A stretch of DNA of 10,019 bases from Arachnopeziza araneosa (Eukaryota > Ascomycota > Leotiomycetes > Helotiales > Arachnopezizaceae): the NCBI GenBank assembly GCA_003988855.1, contig QYAI01000301.1, positions 1-10,019 of the forward strand, in the 5' to 3' direction. The notes beneath the pieces are model-generated. The model saw only the letters and a list, made by a program, of their open reading frames with translations, was not told where the DNA came from and ran no database searches. This document shows, piece by piece, positions 1 through 8,343 of the stretch. Numbering within the stretch: position 1 is the stretch's first letter; each line of letters begins with the position of its first letter. Position numbers and translations under genes: made by a program.

Positions 1-535
1 ACAATTGTTTTAATATTCGAATTTATTATACGTTATTTTTATTATAGTTTAAAAAACTTTTTTTTATAATTTTTTTATTATTATAAATATTTAAAACTTG
101 TAGTAAAACAAATCTTTAAAGCTAAAGATTAAAAAATTTAAAAGTATTATTTAATAGTAATAAGTTTAAAAAAACAAATTTAAACTTAGCAAAGCTATTT
201 TTTTATACTTTAGTTTTAATAAGTTATTTAAAGTAATATATTATAAAAAGTTAATATAATTACTTAAAACTTTTTAAATAATTAACTTTGTAAAAAAACT
301 TAAATTATACTGTAATTAAAAATAAAAAGTTATTTTTAAGCAAGTAAGAAATATTATATTATAATTAAAGCTATTTAAAAGAAACTAAATATTATAAATA
401 ACTATTGTAAAAAAATTTGGAAATTTTTTTATATAACTTTAAATTTATATTAGCTTAGTTTACTACTAAAAAATAAAACTATTACTAACTTAGAACTTTT
501 TATTTAAAATTATATAGTTTAAAGCAAACTTGCAA
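1..535. other. AT-rich gene-free stretch, possibly a worn transposon end
   Basis: No open reading frame of useful length and no RNA gene is visible. The sequence is dominated by A and T runs, and CC and GG are nearly absent (one GG at 419-420), as in the decayed retrotransposon at the other end of the window. It directly precedes the LTR-like repeat, so it could be the 3' internal part of an older element. A + strand frame running through 336-470 gives a stop-riddled translation faintly like the end of a gypsy polyprotein, but the match is too weak to name a domain. Confidence 0.4.
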
Positions 536-977
536 AGCTATAGCTAATGTAGTAAAGTTCTAGAGTGCATGACATTTTTCCGTTATTTCGCTAGCGAGAG
601 CACGTGCGTAAAACTCTCTATAAAGAAAGTTCTACAGAGCATCTACATAAAAAAAAGAGACAAGAAAGAAGAATAGATCAGAAGAAAAAAGACGATAGCA
701 GTTAGTTAGGTTTTTTTATACAATTAATTTTACAAATAGATTCAGATTAGATACAGATAAAGCATTAACTATATAGATTTTATTAATATTTTCTTTGCAC
801 TAATACATTAATTTATCTGCTTGTTTTTTATTTGTTGTTTGCACTAGTTTCTAAGCTTTTTACGCGCATACATTGTTCTTGTTCTAAGTTAATTCTTCTA
901 AAATATACTATCGAAAGCTAGCTAAAGGCCGACAAGACTCTTATTTTATTAACTGCTTTTCTGCTTCTCGTACACTA
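536..977 (+). repeat. LTR copy A, 5'-truncated
   Basis: This 440-bp segment is repeated in the same orientation at 4157-4600 with a starting offset of 3621. The first 112 bp align without gaps; later parts carry small indels. Most substitutions are transitions, largely TpC versus TpT and GpA versus ApA. No coding frame runs through it. It ends in CGTACACTA and then passes directly into the minisatellite, which suggests an LTR 3' terminus. The 5' half of the LTR, as seen in copy B (3713-4156), has no recognisable counterpart upstream, so this looks like a truncated or recombined LTR. A solo LTR or the 3' LTR of an upstream element are both possible. Confidence 0.65.
557..647 (+). promoter_or_regulatory. 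Conserved LTR island with palindromes and TATA box (copy A)
   Basis: Positions 557-610 and 620-647 are identical to 4178-4231 and 4241-4268 of the other LTR. The island holds a perfect 10-bp palindrome TCGCTAGCGA (588-597), an 8-bp palindrome GCACGTGC containing the CACGTG E-box core (600-607), and TATAAAG at 619-625. Two similar words, GTTCTAGAGTGCAT and GTTCTACAGAGCAT, bracket it. This is the arrangement expected of an LTR promoter, with protein-binding palindromes upstream of a TATA box. The promoter role is inferred, not shown. Confidence 0.5.
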
Positions 978-1856
978 TTTAAAATTATATAAAAATATTT
1001 AAAAATTTATAAAAAATACTTAAAACTACTTAAAGCTATGTAAAAAATTTAAAATTTAATTAAACAAATATATAAAATACTTATAACTGTTTAAAACTAT
1101 AAAAAAATATATAAAAAATACTTAAAATTACTTAAAACTACGTAAAAATACTTAAAACTATAAAAAAAAATATAAAAAATATTTAAAATTACTTAAAACT
1201 ACGTAAAAATACTTAAAATATATATAAAATATTTAAAATTACGTAAAAATACTTAAAATATATATAAAATACTTAAAACTATATAAAACTATTTAAATTT
1301 TTTTTAAAAATAAACTTAAAATACTTAAAGCTACTTAAAACTACTTAAAACAACTAAAAACTATTTAAATTTGTTTAAAATTATACAAAAATATATATAA
1401 AAAATATATAAAGCTATTTAAAATTGTTTAAAACTATTTAAAACTACTTAAAACTATATAAAAATATTTAATAATATTTAAAAAAAACTAAAAAATATAT
1501 ATAAATTAACTAAAACTATTAAAAAATAATTTAAAACTACTTAAAATAATTTAAAGCAATTTAAAAAAATATACTAAATACTTAAAACTATTTAAAAATT
1601 TATATAAAATATATACAAACTACTTAAAACAATTTAAAAACTACTTAAACTACTTTAAACTAGTTAAAAATATATAAAAACTATTTAAAATTATTTAAAA
1701 CTATTTTAAACTACTTAATATTACTTAAATTTGCTTAAAAATACTTAAAAATACTTAAAAATATATTTAAAAATTTAAAAATTACTTAAAATTACTTAAA
1801 ACTACTTAAAACTTTATATAAATACTTAAAACTATTTAAAATTAATTAAACAGCTT

Positions 1857-1917
1857 AAAAATATATAAAAATATATAAAAATATATAAAAATATATAAAA
1901 ATATATAAAAATATATA
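1857..1917. repeat. Homogeneous (AAAAATATAT)n core
   Basis: About six head-to-tail copies of AAAAATATAT without a mismatch lie inside the otherwise degenerate array. This points to recent local slippage or unequal exchange. Confidence 0.9.
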
Positions 1918-2580
1918 GAAAATATATACAAACTGCTAAAAATAATTTAAAATAATTTAAAATTACTTAAAAATATTTAAAAATATTTAAAACTACTTAA
2001 AAATACTAAAAAATATAAATAAATATTAAAATTTTTTTAAAAATGCTTAAAAATACTTTAAATAATTTAAAACTATTTAAATTTATTATAAATTACTTAA
2101 AAATATATATAAAATACTTAAAATTGCATAAAACTATTTAAAACTATATAAAAATATATAAAAATATATATAAAAAATATACTAAATACTTAAAAATACT
2201 TAAAATTATTTAAAATTATTTAATACTATTTAAAACTGCTAAATATAGTTAAAACTTTATATAAAATATATATAAATTGCTTAAAACTAGTTAAAACTAC
2301 TTTAAACTAATTAAACTAACTTAAAAATATTTAAAACTACTTAAAAATACTAAAAAATATAAAAAAAATACTTAATATACTTAAAATTACTTAAAATTAC
2401 GTAAAATAACTTAAAAATATTTAAAATGTTTAAAACTATTTATAATTGCTTAAAATTACATAACAATATTTAAAAATACATAAAAATACTTAAAACTACT
2501 TAAAAATATATATAAAATACTTAAAACTACTTAAAAATACTAATAAATATATATAAAGTACTTAAATTACATAAAAATAC

Positions 2581-2640
2581 AAAAAAATACATAAAAATAA
2601 TTAAAACTACATAAAAATACATAAAAATAATTAAAACTAC
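2581..2640. repeat. 30-bp tandem duplication within the minisatellite
   Basis: Two adjacent 30-bp blocks (2581-2610 and 2611-2640) differ at one base. Each consists of three variant 10-mers, so multi-unit blocks have been copied as well as single units. Confidence 0.85.
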
Positions 2641-3757
2641 TTAAAACTACTTAAAAATATATATAAAATTGCTTAAAACTATTTAAAACTATTTAAACTT
2701 AATTAAAAATTTATATATAATATATACAAAATACTTAAACTTACTTAAAAACACTTAAAAATACTTAAAATGTAAAAATATATAAAAAATACTTAAAACA
2801 ATTTAAAATTATATACAAAATACTTTAAAAAGCTTAAAATGCTAAAAACTACTAAAAACAATTTAAAATAGCTTATAACTATTTAAAACAGCTTAAAATT
2901 ACGTAAAAATACTTAAAATAATTAAAACTACTAAAAAATACTTAAATATTTATATAAAATATATATAAAAAGCTTAAAAATATTAAAAAATATATAGTAA
3001 TTATTAAAATTAATTAAAACTATTTAAAACTATTTAAAAATACTTAAAAACATTTAAAAAAAGCTTATAATTATTTAAAAATACTTAAAACTGTAAAACA
3101 ATACTTAAAACTATATATAAAACGCATATAACTACTTAAAGCTATTTAAAAAAAATTAAAATACTTAAAAATATATATAAAATTCTTAAAACTACTTTAT
3201 ACTATATAAAAATAATTAAAAATAAATAAAAATTACTTAAAGTTAATTAAAACTACTTATAACTACTTATAATTGCATAAAAATATATACTAAATGCTTA
3301 AAATACTTAAAAATATATATAAATTTTTTAAACTACTTTAAAAAAATAAAACAAATATATATAAAGCTATTTAAAATTATTTAAAGCTACTTAAAGTAGT
3401 TTAAAACTAGTTAAAATTACTAAAAACTACATAAAACAGCTTAAAACTACTTAAAAATATATACAAAACGCTTAACAAAATTTAAAAATAAATATACAAT
3501 GCTTAAAACTATTTAAAATAACTTAAAATAGCTTAAAAATATATAAAAATACTAAAAACTACTTAAAATTTTGTAAAACTACTTAAAACTACTTAAAACT
3601 AATTAAAAATATTTAAACTTATTTACAAATATATAAAAAATGCTTAAAATATTTAAAGCTATTTAAAACAAGTTAAAACTACTTAAAACTATATAAAAAT
3701 ATATAAAATAAGTGTTAGTACAATAATTACGTGCTACGCATAAGAGCCTAGTTAGTC

Positions 3758-3794
3758 AGGCAGCTAGAACCTTATAAGAGTTCTCTAGCTGCCT
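3758..3794. other. Inverted repeat (hairpin) in the 5' part of LTR B
   Basis: The arms AGGCAGCTAG (3758-3767) and CTAGCTGCCT (3785-3794) are perfectly complementary over 10 bp, and AAC/GTT can extend the stem past a 2-nt bulge. A T-rich run follows. It may act in LTR transcription or RNA folding, but nothing here shows a function. Confidence 0.65.
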
Positions 3795-3826
3795 TTATTT
3801 TTCTTTCTAATACAAGCTAACTTAAC

Positions 3827-3876
3827 TTACTAATACAGACTTCTTTACAACGTAAGAAGTCTAGTATCTAGAGTAA
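3827..3876. other. Long imperfect hairpin in LTR B
   Basis: The left arm 3827-3848 pairs with the right arm 3852-3876 around the 3-nt loop AAC. The inner stem GACTTCT-TAC/GTA-AGAAGTC has one bulged T, and pairing continues outward past small bulges. It is 33 bp downstream of the previous hairpin. Confidence 0.6.
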
Positions 3877-3906
3877 ACTAGCTAATACGAATAACCTAGG
3901 TTTATC

Positions 3907-3941
3907 GTAAACTAACACTAATTAGTAAACGTACTAATTAG
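3907..3941 (+). repeat. Short direct repeat in LTR B
   Basis: GTAAACTAACACTAATTAG (3907-3925) is followed at once by GTAAACGTACTAATTAG (3925-3941). Each contains the palindrome CTAATTAG. Function unknown. Confidence 0.6.
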
Positions 3942-4177
3942 ATTACAACTTCTTATTTTAAACGCACTATTACTTTTATTTCGAAATTTAGCTTTCTTTC
4001 GAACTTTACTTCGAACTTTATTTAAATACTTTCTTATTCGATCGATATTACTACTATTATTATAGCGAACGATAGTATTAACAATTATAATAATACTACA
4101 ATTAACAACTAAGCTAAGAAAATAGCAAGATTAAGAAATAGCATTAACGCACCTACAGCTTTAGCTACTGTAGTAAG

Positions 4178-4268
4178 GTTCTAGAGTGCATGACATTTTT
4201 CCGTTATTTCGCTAGCGAGAGCACGTGCGTAGAACTTTTTATAAAGAAAGTTCTACAGAGCATCTACA
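4178..4268 (+). promoter_or_regulatory. Conserved LTR island with palindromes and TATA box (copy B)
   Basis: This is the second copy of the island. TCGCTAGCGA lies at 4209-4218, GCACGTGC at 4221-4228 and TATAAAG at 4240-4246. Most of its TC and GA dinucleotides are intact, although the rest of this LTR 3' half has lost many of the TC sites still present in copy A. Inside the island copy B has lost two TC sites just before the TATA box, and copy A has one GA-to-AA change. In the 5' LTR of a gypsy element this is the expected place for the promoter of the genomic RNA. Confidence 0.5.
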
Positions 4269-4600
4269 ATCGTTAAGAAAAGACACAGAAAACAAATAAG
4301 AAAGAAAATAGTTAGTTAAGTTTATTTATGCGATTAATTTTACGAATAAATTTAGTTTAAGTACAGATAAAGTATTAATTATACGAATTTTATTAATATT
4401 TTTTTCTTACTAATACATTAATTTATTTACTTGTTTCTTGTTTGTTGCATACACTAGTTTTTAAATTTATTGCGCGTATACATTGTTTTTGTTTTAAGTT
4501 TTTTGCTTTAGTTAATTTTTTTAAAATATACTATTAAAAGCTAGCTAAAAGCTAACGAAACTTTTGTTTTATTAGCTGCTTTTTTGCTTCTTGTACATTA

Positions 4601-4613
4601 GTAACTTACGCAG
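4601..4613 (+). other. Candidate primer-binding-site region
   Basis: The sequence directly after the presumed LTR end is GTAACTTACGCAG, preceded by TTA. A tRNA primer-binding site normally starts with TGG next to the LTR. TTAG at 4598-4601 could be a decayed TTGG (one G-to-A change in a GpG context), but no particular tRNA can be named. Self-primed gypsy elements would lack such a site. Confidence 0.2.
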
Positions 4614-5282
4614 AAAAAAACACAGTTAATTTAAATAAGTTTTTTTTTTAAAGCAAACAATACTATTTAAACAATTTAGCTATTAAACAAAAACAAGTTT
4701 ACTTAGAAACGCTAATTAAGCATAGTTCGAACAGCAATTGTTAAAAAAAAAAAAGTAACAGCTAGAACGTTAAGAATAAAAGCAAACATAAGTTAAAAAT
4801 TGCAGTTTAAAGCGTCTGATGTTTAATTGCTAAGAATAAGAATAAAAGTTCGAAAACAAGAAGTAAAGCTAAAAAATGCTTTGTTAGAATAAAACAAGAT
4901 TAAAGTTATTAGAAACAAAGTTACTTTAATAAGCTGTTTGCTAATTTTTACTGTACTAGAAAAATTAGTAAAAATAATGCTTAACGTAGTCTAAGTAGTT
5001 TTTTTCTTATTTAAGAAGCAATAAAAAAAAAAAANAAAAATAAAAAAAAAAAAAAAAAAAGTTTTAAAAAAAAAAAATGCAGCAACAAGTTTAGAAAATT
5101 AAAGCTTAAAAGTTTCGAAAGTATTATTAGTATTATTAAAAAAACAAAAAAACAAAAAAAAAACTAGAAAAGCTTAAGAAAAAAGTATAAGTTTAACTTA
5201 CTTAAGAAGCAGCTTATTATTTTTGTTTTTGCTAAAAAAACTAAATACATTAAACTAAAGAAACTTAAAAATACTTTAACTA
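4614..5282 (+). other. Presumed 5' leader and Gag N-terminal region, unassigned
   Basis: This segment lies between the LTR end and the first recognisable Gag sequence. It is AT-rich with scattered TTCGAA-type sites and long A-runs. It should contain the leader, the packaging signal and the Gag start. I could not identify a start codon or a reading frame here with any confidence. Confidence 0.4.
5021..5077. repeat. Poly-A tract with an ambiguous base
   Basis: Nearly pure A over about 57 bp, broken by TA at 5022-5023 and 5041, an N at 5035 and GTTTT at 5061-5065. The N is an assembly or base-calling ambiguity, so the exact length here is unreliable. Confidence 0.9.
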
Positions 5283-6060
5283 AGTTTAACAGTAATTACT
5301 TTTACTATACTTTTTTTATACGCTAAAAAAATAGCAAACTGTTTAAAAAGTACAAATGCTAGTACTTAAGCAGCAACTACAACTGCAATTATAAATTAGT
5401 TTAAAAAATTAGTAGCTGCTTAGAAAGCAAAAGCTTTGCTTTTTAAAACAAGTAAAACTTTATAATTTGCTAGACGCAATATTACTTTATTTTTAAAAAA
5501 GTATAATATAATATGCAAAAACTATAATGTTATTTTTAAAACTAAAAAAAAGCAAATTGTACTTTATATAGTACTACTAATTTGTAACAAAGTTAAAACG
5601 CTACTAACATATACTTTAGATAAATATAACAAAGCTTTGTTTTATAAGAAACTAAAAAAGCTATACTAAAAGCAAAATTAAAAAGCTTTTAAAAACAGTG
5701 TAACGTTTTTTAAAAGTTTAGTTAATTGCATAAAAGCTAATAAAATTTCTATAAAGTAATATATTAGCTTTTTTTACTATATATTTTAAAAGCTTATTAA
5801 AGATAAAAAAATTAGCAACAAAAAAAAATGTAAACTATTTATTAAAAAGTTGCTAAGCTTAGTGCAATAACAAATTATAACTAAAATTTTGTATAATTTT
5901 AGCAAAACAAATGCTAAAATATATAAAAAAGTTAAAAAAGTAACAAAAAAAGCAGTAACAAGTAAAAAAAAATAAACTTAGTATAACTACAAAATTAATT
6001 TAAAAAATGCTTAGTTATACAAAAATCGTGTTAATAATACATTAATAAAAATTTTAAATA
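5283..6060 (+). pseudogene. gag: Gag (capsid) remnant of the gypsy element
   Basis: Gag forms the virus-like particle that packages the element RNA. In the frame whose codons start at positions divisible by 3 (for example 5703), the stop-riddled translation keeps the layout of a retrotransposon capsid domain. An FLKKYNIICKNYNV-like helix near 5490-5530 corresponds to the usual FL..Y...C.DY segment. A run resembling LD.Y.KALFYK.LK.LY lies near 5620-5670. A segment with LVN.I.A.KISIK.Y and CKLFIKKLLSLV follows near 5715-5870, the place where Gag proteins carry the stretch around residues 'R.FI.GL'. Asp and Glu positions have largely become Asn and Lys. No frameshift is needed across this stretch. 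The N-terminus and C-terminus are uncertain. Confidence 0.7.
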
Positions 6061-7262
6061 AAAAAAATAATATAGCTATAAACTTTCTTAATAAACTAGT
6101 AGTTAAAACAAAAACTAAAAAACTTGCAGCTAAGTGTGTAGTTTTAAAAAAAAATTTCTTAAAAAAAAAAAAAACAAATTTTAATTGCTTAACAAAAAAG
6201 CTTAAAAAGTTGTTTTTAAATATTATAACTTAAAATTAAATAAAAGCTATAAACGCAAAAGCAGTTAAAAGTATGTTACGCTAGCTTTAAAGCTTGCTTG
6301 CGTTTAATTAGCATTAAAACTTTTATTATAAAAATAAACAAAAAAATTAAAAAATAAGTAAATTATAGTTAAAAAGCAATTTTACATACTAACAAAATTA
6401 GCTAGTAATAATAACAGCTTAAGAAAACATAACTTAAATTAAACTTGCTAAAGTATATACAAACGCTGCATATAAAAGCAAAAAATATAAAGTACTAAAA
6501 AAATGCTACGCTTGCTTTAATTATAACTAAAATAAAGCTTTTATTTTAAATTTTACTTATTTTTACTTACGAAGTTGTTTTTTTTTAAATAAGTGCATAG
6601 CTTAAAATTGCATTTATTATATTAATAGTTAATACTTTTAAAGTTTTTAAAATTTTACTACGCAATTAAAAAAAGTTTACTTTTTAAAAAATACTGCTTA
6701 AGTTTAGTTTATTTAAAAGTACTTGTTTAGTAAGCTTTAGAACTTTAATATAAACAAAAAATTAAAAAACTACGCTTATTAAAAAAAAAATAAAAAAGTA
6801 GCAAATTAAGCACAAAGTTAAAAAAGCAAAAGCTTTGTACAATTAGTTAACGCTTTAATTACTTGTTTAAAAGTAAGTGCTTACTTACTTAAAGTTAGTG
6901 CTACAGAAACAAAAAAACTAAATAAATTTAATAAAAAACTTATAGTAAGAAAAAGTAATAAATTATTTACAAAAATTTATATAAATGCTTTTAACACAAA
7001 AGCACAAAAAACTTTTAAATTTAAGCAAGAAAAAGTTTTTTATAAAAAAAAAGTTTAGCAAGACAAGTTACTAAAAGCTAGTAGTTTAAATAATAAAAAA
7101 AACGCGCAAATAAATAAAAATGTTAATAAAAAAGTTAAGCATTATTATTAAGTATTTTAAACTTTAAATTATAAAAAAATTAAAAAAGTTATTAATAAGC
7201 AAAAACTTCGCAAGCTTTTTGCTTTATTGCTAAAGCTATAGAAAAGTATAAAATTAATTATA
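6061..7262 (+). pseudogene. Gag C-terminal / Gag-protease linker remnant
   Basis: The same frame continues from gag to protease, with many stops and no domain I can name. A CYAC (CxxC) at 6504-6515, with further Cys codons downstream, is where a nucleocapsid zinc knuckle might be expected, but the full CX2CX4HX4C spacing is not there. A similar word (TGTTACGCTAGCTTT) lies near 6273-6287. Treat this as linker of unknown content. Confidence 0.45.
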
Positions 7263-7832
7263 AATATTATAAAAGCTTCGAACTTAGCTTAAGCAATTTG
7301 TAACTAGTTTAAAAAAAATAACACTTACTACTTTATAATTGTTAAAATAAAGTTTAAAATTACTTAAAATATGCAAAAAATGTTAATGCTTATTTTAAAA
7401 CTTTTAGCTAGTATAAAGCGTTTTTTTAAGAAATTACAAGTAGTAGCACGAAAACTTAAAACAATTAAAAGTAATTTGATAACGTATGCAAAGCTTGTTT
7501 TATTTAAAAAAGTTGTTAAGTTTTTACACTTAACTATTTTGCTAAAAAAAAATAAAGCTTATATACATTAAAGAAAACTGCTTAATACTAGCGCTAAGTG
7601 CAATATTATACTAACTAAAGTAGCTAGAAATTTTAAGTGTTTTATCGAACTTGTACTTGTACTTTAGCTTTTTACTGCTATAAGTAATACTTTCTTATTT
7701 AAAAAAGTAGCAATTATTACTGTTAAGATTACTTTAAAAGTTTTTTTTAATTAAGCTTTTTTTCTAGTAAAAAACGCTTTAAAAATACTACTTAAGTAGC
7801 TATTTATTGTATTAATTAAAATAGCTTTTGCG
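7263..7832 (+). pseudogene. pro: Aspartic protease remnant of the gypsy polyprotein
   Basis: The protease cuts the Gag-Pol polyprotein and works as a dimer around one Asp-Thr-Gly per subunit. Here LL-N-T-S-AKCNII is read at 7578-7607, so the active-site D-T-G at 7584-7592 has become N-T-S, and the next residues keep the family's A-E-x-N-x-I/M-S layout. Downstream, an LLK*LF at 7788-7805 stands where retropepsins have LLGRPF. The 66-codon open stretch 7371-7571 directly upstream is in the same frame and is best read as the region leading into the protease. It has no stop only by chance. The product would be inactive, because the catalytic Asp is lost. Confidence 0.75.
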
Positions 7833-8343
7833 TACTAAGTTAATAAGTTAATTAATAGTATATTTAGTAGTTTTTCTAACTGTAGAATTAAATGTATAGT
7901 TATAATAGTTTTTTTTGCAAAAACAATAATATAGCTAGATAAATCTAAAAAGCAAGTAAAACGCTTTGCGTATGTAAAAAATAGTTTAAACAGTAATAGC
8001 TTAAAAAACTAGCAGCTAGCACTTACGCTTAAATATGTAGTGTTAGCAAAAGTTTAAACTGTAAAACTAAGCATAACACATTTGTTTTATATATACAAAA
8101 GTTAAAAAATATAAAAAAATATGTTTTTAAGTAAAATACGTTATATGTTTAAAGTTTAAAGATTTTTTATAAGTAGCTATATCTAACTAATAAAAATAAG
8201 TAGCAGCAGTTAAAGCTACAAAAAAAGTAAAATTAAAAATACACGCTAAAAATTAATAAAGCGTATAAAACAAAAGCTTAAAAAGTGCAATTTTAAAATA
8301 TAAACAATAAAACAAAAAATAGCTTTAGTAAATTAAAAAATTA
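7833..8343 (+). pseudogene. Protease-to-RT linker remnant
   Basis: The protease frame can be followed to about 8100, with words such as FSSFSNCRIKC near 7870, and then loses any resemblance to known domains. Gypsy Pol proteins have a variable linker here. The frame has changed by the start of RT, so at least one indel lies in this stretch or close after it. Confidence 0.45.

Larger units (their letters stand above)
978..3712. repeat. Degenerate 10-bp A-tract minisatellite array
   Basis: About 2.7 kb is built from variants of a roughly 10-nt unit, approximately TA(C/T)TTAAAAC, with TATATAAAAA and TACGTAAAAA forms. Units stay close to 10-bp phase over long stretches and drift by one or two bases between them. 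Runs of four or more A lie mostly on the + strand. Higher-order copies are visible: 1121-1153 recurs at 1182-1214, and 1201-1230 recurs at 1241-1270. No gene, RNA or transposon domain is seen inside. The array is flanked on the left by the 3' end of LTR copy A and on the right by the 5' end of copy B. Confidence 0.85.
3713..4601 (+). repeat. LTR copy B, presumed 5' LTR of the gypsy element
   Basis: The minisatellite stops abruptly and the sequence changes to TGTTAGTAC, a typical LTR start (TG), with normal numbers of TC, GA, CC and GG at first. The 3' part (4157-4600) matches LTR copy A and ends near GTACATTA. GTAC followed by a pyrimidine-TA is close to the inverse of the opening TGTTAGTAC, which fits short LTR terminal inverted repeats. 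The gypsy internal region starts immediately after. The length is about 0.89 kb. An alternative is a shorter LTR starting with TGTAG at 4169, which would make 3713-4168 separate flanking DNA. The 3' LTR that would settle the ends lies outside the window. Confidence 0.6.

Noticed and set aside
557..610. Conserved LTR block as a coding exon on the - strand
   Set aside because: One - strand frame is open for about 17 codons, but it is bounded by stops and too short. Palindromes plus a TATA box make a regulatory role more likely.
548..974. LTR defined as TGTAG...TACA, 427 bp in copy A and 429 bp in copy B
   Set aside because: The ends are plausible, but the sharp minisatellite junction with TGTTAGTAC at 3713 and its near-inverse at the 3' end favour a longer LTR of about 0.89 kb. 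Kept as the alternative.
978..3712. CRISPR array
   Set aside because: The units are about 10 bp, contiguous and degenerate, with no unique spacers and no cas genes.
3741..3800. tRNA-like sequence (TAGTTAGTCAGGC...GAACC)
   Set aside because: It resembles a D-arm, but no acceptor stem or T-arm can be formed. The simple inverted repeat explains the pairing better.
7371..7571. 66-codon + strand ORF as a real small protein, or as a Helitron/PIF1 helicase fragment
   Set aside because: Some residues looked like a helicase DE-box region, but the same frame runs straight into the protease D-T-G region, and gag lies upstream in that frame too. It is a chance open part of the decayed gag-protease frame.
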